Below are positions 22,500 through 27,143 of a stretch of 27,143 nt of DNA, piece after piece; position 1 is the first letter of the stretch, and the number at the start of each line of letters is the position of its first letter. Source of the DNA: JBECKQ01 sp040235375 (GTDB lineage Bacteria > Planctomycetota > Phycisphaerae > UBA1845); the NCBI GenBank assembly GCA_040235375.1, contig JBECKQ010000074.1, positions 1-27,143 of the forward strand, given 5' to 3'. The position numbers were made by a program, and so were the translations under genes. The notes beneath the pieces were generated by a model. That model had not been told where the DNA came from. It worked only from the letters and a program-made list of their open reading frames with translations, and did no database searches.

Positions 22500-25031
22500 A
22501 TGTCCGAAAGTCCGACAAGGGCGATCCCAGTCCAACAACCAACGCCGGAAGAACCTGCGAAAGAGCCTGAGGGCGACGCCCGCGGGCTGAGCGGTCAGGA
22601 GGCGGCCGCCCGCCTGGAGAAGTACGGCCCGAACGCCATCGAGGAGGAGAAACAGAGCGCCCTTCTGAAGTTCCTGGGTTATTTCTGGGGCCCGATTCCC
22701 TGGATGATCGAGGTGGCAGCCCTGCTGTCCGCGTTCGTCAAGCACTGGGCGGACCTGGTCATCATCCTGGTCATGCTGCTGTTCAATGCCGTGGTCGGCT
22801 TCTGGCAGGAGCACCAGGCGGCCAACGCGCTGGAAGCGCTCAAGGCCGGGCTCGCCCTGGTAGCCCGGGTGCTGCGCGACGGTAAGTGGCAGCAGATCCC
22901 GGCGCGCGAACTCGTACCGGGTGACGCAATCCGCGTGCGCGCCGGCGACATCATCCCCGCGGACGTCAAGCTCGTCGAGGGCGACTACCTGAGCGTCGAT
23001 CAGTCGGCGCTGACCGGAGAGTCGCTGCCGGTCGACAAGCAGATCGGCGACGTGGCCTTCTCCGGCTCGGTCGCCAAGCAGGGCGAAGTCGTCGCCGAGG
23101 TGACCGAGACCGGCGCCAACACGAAGTTCGCCCGGACGGCGAAACTCGTCGAGCAGGCGGGGGCGGTTTCGCACTTCCAGAGAGCGGTCCTGATGATCGG
23201 GGACTACCTCATCTACGTGAGCCTGGGCCTGGCGGCCGTGCTCATCTTCACGCAGCTTGTGCGCGGCGCATCGTTCCTGTCGGTGTTTCAGTTCGTGCTG
23301 ATCCTCGTGGTGGCGGCGATACCGGTGGCGATGCCGGCGGTCCTGTCGGTCACGATGGCCCTGGGGGCCGTGAAGCTGTCGCGTTTGAAGGCGATCGTGA
23401 CCCGGTTGCAGTCGATCGAGGAGATCGCCGGGATCGACGTGCTGTGCTCGGACAAGACCGGAACGTTGACGCAGAACAAGCTGACCCTGGGGACGCCGAG
23501 TGTGCTGGGGGCCGCTGACGAGCAGGACCTGATCCTCGCGGCGGCGCTGGCGTCGAAAGAGGAGAATCGCGACGCGATCGACGAGGCCGTCCTGGCCGGG
23601 CTCAAGTCGCCGGACGTGCTGAAAACGTATCAGCCGGTGCATTTCGTTCCTTTCGATCCGAAGTCGAAGCGGACGGAGGCCACCGTGCAGGATCGGCAGG
23701 GTCACGCGGTAAAGGCCAGCAAGGGGGCGCCGCAGGTCATCTTTCACCTCTGCGAGCTGGAGGGCGAGGCGCTGTCCACGGCCCAGCGGCGTGTCGATGA
23801 GTTCGCCGCCAAGGGGCACCGCACACTGGGCGTCGCTCGGGCGGAGGGTGACAGCCCATGGAAGTTCCTGGGCCTGCTCCCCCTCTACGACCCGCCGCGC
23901 GAGGACTCGGCCGAGACCATCCAGCGAGCCGTCCAGCACGGCATCGACGTGAAAATGGTGACCGGCGACAACCTGGCGATCGCCAGGCAGATTGCCACGA
24001 CGCTGGGGATGCACGCGCACATCCTGCGGGCGGACGAGGCCTTTTCGGAAGGCAAGGAGGATGAACGCCTCGGGCCGGAATTGATCGACAAGATCGAGCA
24101 CGCCGACGGCTTCGCCCAGGTCTACCCCGAGCACAAGTTCTACATCGTCAAGTCGTTGCAGAAGCGCGGCCACCTCGTGGCGATGACCGGCGACGGCGTC
24201 AACGATGCGCCGGCGCTCAAGCAGGCCGAGGTGGGCATCGCCGTTGACGGCGCAACGAACGCCGCCCAGGCGGCTTCGTCCCTGATTCTCACCGCGCCGG
24301 GGCTCTCGGTGATCATCCGGGCGGTGGAGGAGGCCCGCCGCATCTTCGAGCGCATGAACAGCTACGCCATCTACCGCATCACCGAGACCATTCGCCTGAT
24401 GTTCTTTGTTGCGCTGGCCATGCTCGTGTTCAACATGTACCCGATCACGACGGTCATGATCATCCTGCTGGCCCTGCTGAACGATTTGCCGATCATGACC
24501 ATCGCGTACGACAACACGCGGCTCGACCCGCGGCCGGTGCGCTGGGAAATGCGCCGGGTGCTGACGGTTGCGACGGTGCTGGGGCTGGTGGGCGTGGTGG
24601 AGAGCTTCGGTCTGCTGCTCATCGGCAAGCTGTGGATGCACCTCGACGCCGGGCATTTGCAGTCGTTGATCTATCTCAAGCTGGCCGTCGCCGGCCACCT
24701 GACGCTGTTCGTCGTGCGCACGAGACGCCCCTTCGTCACCCAGCCCTACCCCGCCCCCCTGCTTCTGGTGGCGGTGGTGGGCACGCAGATCGTCGCCGCG
24801 CTGATCGTGGGCCTCGGCATTCTGGTGCCCAGCATTCCGTGGTCGTACGTCGGCCTGGTGTGGGGGTACTGCCTGGTGTGGGTCTTCATCGAGGATTGGG
24901 CGAAGCTGCACGTGTACCGCCACCTCCAGTTGGGGGGCAAACGACACCGGCGTTTCCTCGATCAGACGCGCCGGTCGTTACACTCGGCAACCGTGACCGC
25001 CTCCATCCACGCCCGCCCCGGGAACCGGTAA
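22500..25031 (+). CDS. Plasma-membrane-type proton-efflux P-type ATPase (P3A)
   Basis: An 843-residue P-type ATPase. The actuator domain has TGES (172-175), the M4 motif is PVAMP (275-279), the phosphorylated Asp is D318 in CSDKTGTLTQNK, and later motifs are MVTGDN and MTGDGVNDAPALKQA, so it should be active. M6 carries LLALLNDLPIMTIAYD, which lines up with the IAILNDGTIMTIS segment of plant H+-ATPase AHA2, whose Asp (D684) is needed for proton transport. This points to proton export rather than Ca2+ or heavy metals. The long C-terminal autoinhibitory domain of plant pumps is missing; the end is about 60 residues of basic, Arg-rich sequence. GGAGG sits seven bases before ATG 22500. P3A pumps occur in scattered bacteria and archaea and are thought to help pH balance or energise the membrane. 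Confidence 0.94.
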   Translation: MSESPTRAIPVQQPTPEEPAKEPEGDARGLSGQEAAARLEKYGPNAIEEEKQSALLKFLGYFWGPIPWMIEVAALLSAFVKHWADLVIILVMLLFNAVVGFWQEHQAANALEALKAGLALVARVLRDGKWQQIPARELVPGDAIRVRAGDIIPADVKLVEGDYLSVDQSALTGESLPVDKQIGDVAFSGSVAKQGEVVAEVTETGANTKFARTAKLVEQAGAVSHFQRAVLMIGDYLIYVSLGLAAVLIFTQLVRGASFLSVFQFVLILVVAAIPVAMPAVLSVTMALGAVKLSRLKAIVTRLQSIEEIAGIDVLCSDKTGTLTQNKLTLGTPSVLGAADEQDLILAAALASKEENRDAIDEAVLAGLKSPDVLKTYQPVHFVPFDPKSKRTEATVQDRQGHAVKASKGAPQVIFHLCELEGEALSTAQRRVDEFAAKGHRTLGVARAEGDSPWKFLGLLPLYDPPREDSAETIQRAVQHGIDVKMVTGDNLAIARQIATTLGMHAHILRADEAFSEGKEDERLGPELIDKIEHADGFAQVYPEHKFYIVKSLQKRGHLVAMTGDGVNDAPALKQAEVGIAVDGATNAAQAASSLILTAPGLSVIIRAVEEARRIFERMNSYAIYRITETIRLMFFVALAMLVFNMYPITTVMIILLALLNDLPIMTIAYDNTRLDPRPVRWEMRRVLTVATVLGLVGVVESFGLLLIGKLWMHLDAGHLQSLIYLKLAVAGHLTLFVVRTRRPFVTQPYPAPLLLVAVVGTQIVAALIVGLGILVPSIPWSYVGLVWGYCLVWVFIEDWAKLHVYRHLQLGGKRHRRFLDQTRRSLHSATVTASIHARPGNR

Positions 25032-25286
25032 CGGGGTAGAGCAAACGAGCGCAGCCCCGGGCTATGCGGCACGGAGGGGAGCCGCTTGCGCGTGCCTTTC
25101 CCCCTTCCCGGCCGGACTGCCCCCGCCTCTGCCCGGCGTGGAGTTGTCGAAAGGTCGTGGGGTCGGTATCTTGTCCGCCGGTCGAATCGGGTTTTACGGC
25201 GAAATACAGCGTCGGCCAGCGCCGGTGCTCTGTGTTGCGGCGTGGCGCGACGTGCGGCTTTTTGAATGAGGAGAAAGGGAACTGCC
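25032..25286. promoter_or_regulatory. Upstream region of LolA-like copy B, conserved with copy A
   Basis: The right 150 bp match, base by base in many blocks, the region upstream of LolA-like copy A. Examples are AGTTGTCGAA about 145 bp before each ATG, GGTATC-TGTCC about 122 bp before, and GACGTGCG-CTTT about 35 bp before. Such conservation outside a gene suggests shared control, but no -10/-35 pair is obvious. Confidence 0.5.
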
Positions 25287-25994
25287 ATGAAGCGGATCTG
25301 GAAAAGCGGGATGCTCGTGCTGCTGTTCGTGGCCGGACCGGTCGCAGTCAGCTTCGGCGACAGCTTCGAGGAGATCGAGAAGAAGCTGGACGAGGCGGCG
25401 AAGTCGGTGAAGTCCATGCAGATGAAGTCGAGCATGGAGATGAAGATGGCGCAGCCGGGATTCGAGATGTCGTCGAAGATGAAAGGAATGCACTGGCAGA
25501 AGCGCGACGGCGACAAGCTGATGATGCGCATGGAAGGCGAGACGAAAAGCAAGCAGAAAATGGGCGACACGGAGCAGGAAACGGCCCAGACGGTCCTGAT
25601 GGTGAGCGACGGCGAGATCGTTTACACGCTGACCGACAGCGACGGAACGAAGATGGCCACGAAGACGAAGGCGTCGCCGGATGAGCAGCCCTGGAGGGCG
25701 GTGAAGGCGGACAACGACTTCAAGGTCCTGGACGACGAGAAGGTGGACGGCGCCGACTGCTACGTGTTCGAGATGACGCCGAAGAAGAAGGAAGGCGGCG
25801 ACCAGTCGCACACGGTCTTCTACTGCCGCAAGGACTGTGGCATGCCGGTGAAGACGGTGACCTACGGGCCGGACGGCCAGGCGATGAGCACCATGCTGTT
25901 CACGGATATCGAGATGAACGTCGATATCCCGGCGGAAAAGTTCAAGTTCGAGGTGCCCGAGGGCGTGCAGGTGATGGACATGACCGGCGCGTGA
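25287..25994 (+). CDS. LolA-like exported protein, copy B
   Basis: A 235-residue protein. It starts MKRIWKSGMLVLLFVAGPVA (signal peptide) and continues with DSFEEIEKKLDEAAKSVKSM, GMHWQKRDGDKLMMRMEG, DCYVFEMTPKKK, VFYCRKDCGMPVKTVTYGPD and VDIPAEKFKFEVPEGV, closely following copy A throughout. The main changes are in the segment after the first helix (residues 50-60) and in a shorter loop near residue 130, so the two may have slightly different partners. The start is ATG 25287, with GGAGAAAGGGA upstream. It is followed by a strong terminator. Lipid or lipoprotein handling in the periplasm is likely from fold only. Confidence 0.85.
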   Translation: MKRIWKSGMLVLLFVAGPVAVSFGDSFEEIEKKLDEAAKSVKSMQMKSSMEMKMAQPGFEMSSKMKGMHWQKRDGDKLMMRMEGETKSKQKMGDTEQETAQTVLMVSDGEIVYTLTDSDGTKMATKTKASPDEQPWRAVKADNDFKVLDDEKVDGADCYVFEMTPKKKEGGDQSHTVFYCRKDCGMPVKTVTYGPDGQAMSTMLFTDIEMNVDIPAEKFKFEVPEGVQVMDMTGA

Positions 25995-26035
25995 GCGCTC
26001 GGCCTCGGCCGAATCGAATCTGTCTGAGCAATGAG

Positions 26036-26067
26036 CGCCCCATCCGTTCCACGGAGCGGATGGGGCG
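26036..26067. terminator. Strong intrinsic terminator, possibly bidirectional
   Basis: A perfect 11-bp stem, CGCCCCATCCG (26036-26046) with CGGATGGGGCG (26057-26067), lies about 40 bases after the LolA-like gene. On plus it is followed by TTATTCGTT, a moderately T-rich end. It also lies exactly after the stop of a minus-strand frame at 26068. Confidence 0.8.
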
Positions 26068-26397
26068 TTATTCGTTACCTTGTGAATGGCCGAAGTAGAG
26101 CGGTACACGCCAGAGTATCGTTCCGTGCAAGACCGGCTCCCAGCGAAAGACGAATCGCCAAACCCAATCCTGGCGGTCGAATATCTTCGCCATTGAGACG
26201 CACGCGGCAATCGCCAGATCAAGGAGGCCGTCTCTCGTCCTCGCGGCCCGGGGCAATGGCGTCGATGGCCCGAGAATGAGACTGTTTCTTTTGTTATCTC
26301 GCGCCGCGATTTTCAGGACTAACATCCCTCGCTGACCAGATTGCTGCGTGCGGAAACGTAGCGGATCCATGCAGCCGGCACCGCTTTGGGGAGACAC
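26068..26397 (-). CDS. Possible small protein (doubtful)
   Basis: A minus-strand frame whose C-terminal part reads like a folded or membrane-associated segment: MAKIFDRQDWVWRFVFRWEP, then VLHGTILWRVPLYFGHSQGN. Its stop abuts the terminator stem, as expected for a real gene in convergent layout. Against it: the N-terminal part is unremarkable, G/C third-position bias is weak, and no strong ribosome site is seen. The true start may be as late as 26190. No family recognised. If it is not real, this stretch holds only the promoter of the next gene. Confidence 0.25.
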   Translation of the reverse strand: MSPQSGAGCMDPLRFRTQQSGQRGMLVLKIAARDNKRNSLILGPSTPLPRAARTRDGLLDLAIAACVSMAKIFDRQDWVWRFVFRWEPVLHGTILWRVPLYFGHSQGNE

Positions 26398-26399
26398 AC

Positions 26400-27143
26400 A
26401 TGAAAATCGTCGTTTTCGGCGGAAGCGGCCTGATCGGGACGAGGCTCGTCAAAAACCTGGGCGAATCCGGCCACGAGATCATCGCCGCGTCTCCTCGCAC
26501 GGGAATCAACGCCCTGACGGGTGAAGGGCTCTCTGAAGCATTGGCGGGCGCGCAGATCGTCGTCGATGTGATGAACTCGCCATCCTGGGAGGACGCGGCC
26601 GTGCTCGAGTTCTTCGACACGTCGACGCGCAACGTCCTCGCCGCCGAAGCCAAAGCCGGGGTGCGGCATCACGTCGCGCTCTCTGTCGTGGGGACCGAAC
26701 GTCTGCTGGAAAGCGGGTACTTTCGCGCGAAGATGGTTCAGGAGCGTCTGATCGCCGCCTCCAAGCTTCCGTATACCATCGTCCGCGCGACGCAGTTTTT
26801 CGAGTTCCTCGGTGGCATTGCCCAGGCGGGCGCCGACGCGCAAGTGGTCCGGCTGCCTGCGGCGCTCATGCAGCCCATGTCGGCCGATGACGTCGCGGCA
26901 GCGCTGGCGGATTACACCGTGGGGCCGCCGTTGAACCGAATCGTCGAAATCGCCGGGCCGGAAGCGCTCGGCATCGATGAAGCCGTCCGAAGATTCCTGA
27001 CCGCCACAGGAGACGCGCGACGAGTGATCACCGACGCGCAAGCGCCCTATTACGGCATCAAGGTGAGCGAAAAGTCGCTCACGCCCGACAACGCCGCGCG
27101 GCTTGCCCCCACTCGCCTCGACGACTGGCTTGGCCACCTCGCC
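26400..27143 (+). CDS. NAD(P)-binding atypical SDR / NmrA-like protein, partial
   Basis: The visible 248 residues begin MKIVVFGGSGLIGTRLVKNL, a Rossmann dinucleotide-binding start (GGSGLIG), and continue as an extended or atypical short-chain dehydrogenase of the NmrA/NAD(P)H-binding kind: VVDVMNSPSWEDAAV, AKAGVRHHVALSVVGTERL, YFRAKMVQERLIAASKLPYT and IVRATQFFEF. The classical YxxxK pair is replaced by YFRAK, as in this subgroup. Such proteins act as oxidoreductases or redox sensors on NAD(P)H; substrate unknown. GGGGAG lies seven bases before ATG 26400. No stop codon occurs before the window ends; family length (about 250-290) suggests that little is missing. Confidence 0.88.
   Translation, partial: MKIVVFGGSGLIGTRLVKNLGESGHEIIAASPRTGINALTGEGLSEALAGAQIVVDVMNSPSWEDAAVLEFFDTSTRNVLAAEAKAGVRHHVALSVVGTERLLESGYFRAKMVQERLIAASKLPYTIVRATQFFEFLGGIAQAGADAQVVRLPAALMQPMSADDVAAALADYTVGPPLNRIVEIAGPEALGIDEAVRRFLTATGDARRVITDAQAPYYGIKVSEKSLTPDNAARLAPTRLDDWLGHLA

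Noticed and set aside
22245..24947. Minus-strand frame of 900 codons opposite the proton ATPase
   Set aside because: It is extremely rich in Arg, His, Gln and Asp with no domain; it is a shadow of the ATPase reading frame.
19157..25994. Composite transposon bounded by the LolA-like copies
   Set aside because: No transposase, terminal repeats or target duplication is visible; the paired ends are ordinary genes with leaders.

Overview
The window is high-GC bacterial DNA, mostly single genes or short operons. Several traits together suggest the Planctomycetota, perhaps a Phycisphaerae relative: a large membrane-anchored Ser/Thr kinase, a PEP-CTERM secreted protein, an orphan secretin-N-like exported protein, strong AGGAGG-type ribosome sites, and long intergenic stretches holding degenerate dispersed repeats. 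This is inferred from gene content, since no rRNA or other marker is present. I found no tRNA, CRISPR array, transposase, integrase or phage gene.

Layout. Positions 1-5360 hold a partial membrane ORF (-), a PilZ protein, a small DUF6958-like protein (-), ComM, an exported secretin-N-like protein and a type I-beta DAHP synthase (-). Positions 5646-8081 hold an exported von Willebrand A protein and a PEP-CTERM protein, facing each other. Positions 8690-13694 hold a zinc-ribbon Ser/Thr kinase with a polytopic C-terminus, a flavodiiron-like metallo-beta-lactamase protein (-), a small zinc-ribbon protein and a lipoprotein alpha/beta hydrolase (-). Positions 14260-16642 are a FixL/FixJ-like two-component pair with overlapping genes. 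Positions 16932-18629 are a membrane acyltransferase that runs in frame into an ankyrin lipoprotein. Positions 18916-25994 hold a small Cys/Trp protein, two LolA-like paralogues in inverted orientation, and between the paralogues an SCO-like lipoprotein, a DUF4242 protein, a truncated cupin and a P3A-type proton ATPase. An NAD(P)-binding protein runs off the right edge.

Working relationships. Only the sensor kinase/regulator pair is clearly a functional unit. The DUF4242 and cupin frames overlap and are probably co-translated. The LolA-like paralogues share not only coding sequence but also about 150 bp of upstream DNA at matching distances, so promoter and gene were duplicated together as an inverted pair around the SCO/ATPase segment.

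The most unusual features are (1) the acyltransferase/ankyrin-lipoprotein frame, with its own internal Shine-Dalgarno site, start codon and lipobox; (2) the inverted LolA-like pair with conserved upstream regions; (3) a roughly 125-bp non-coding repeat in two copies, each able to form a hairpin although the stem sequences differ; and (4) a family of decayed dispersed intergenic repeats. I did not identify a complete new defence or mobile system.
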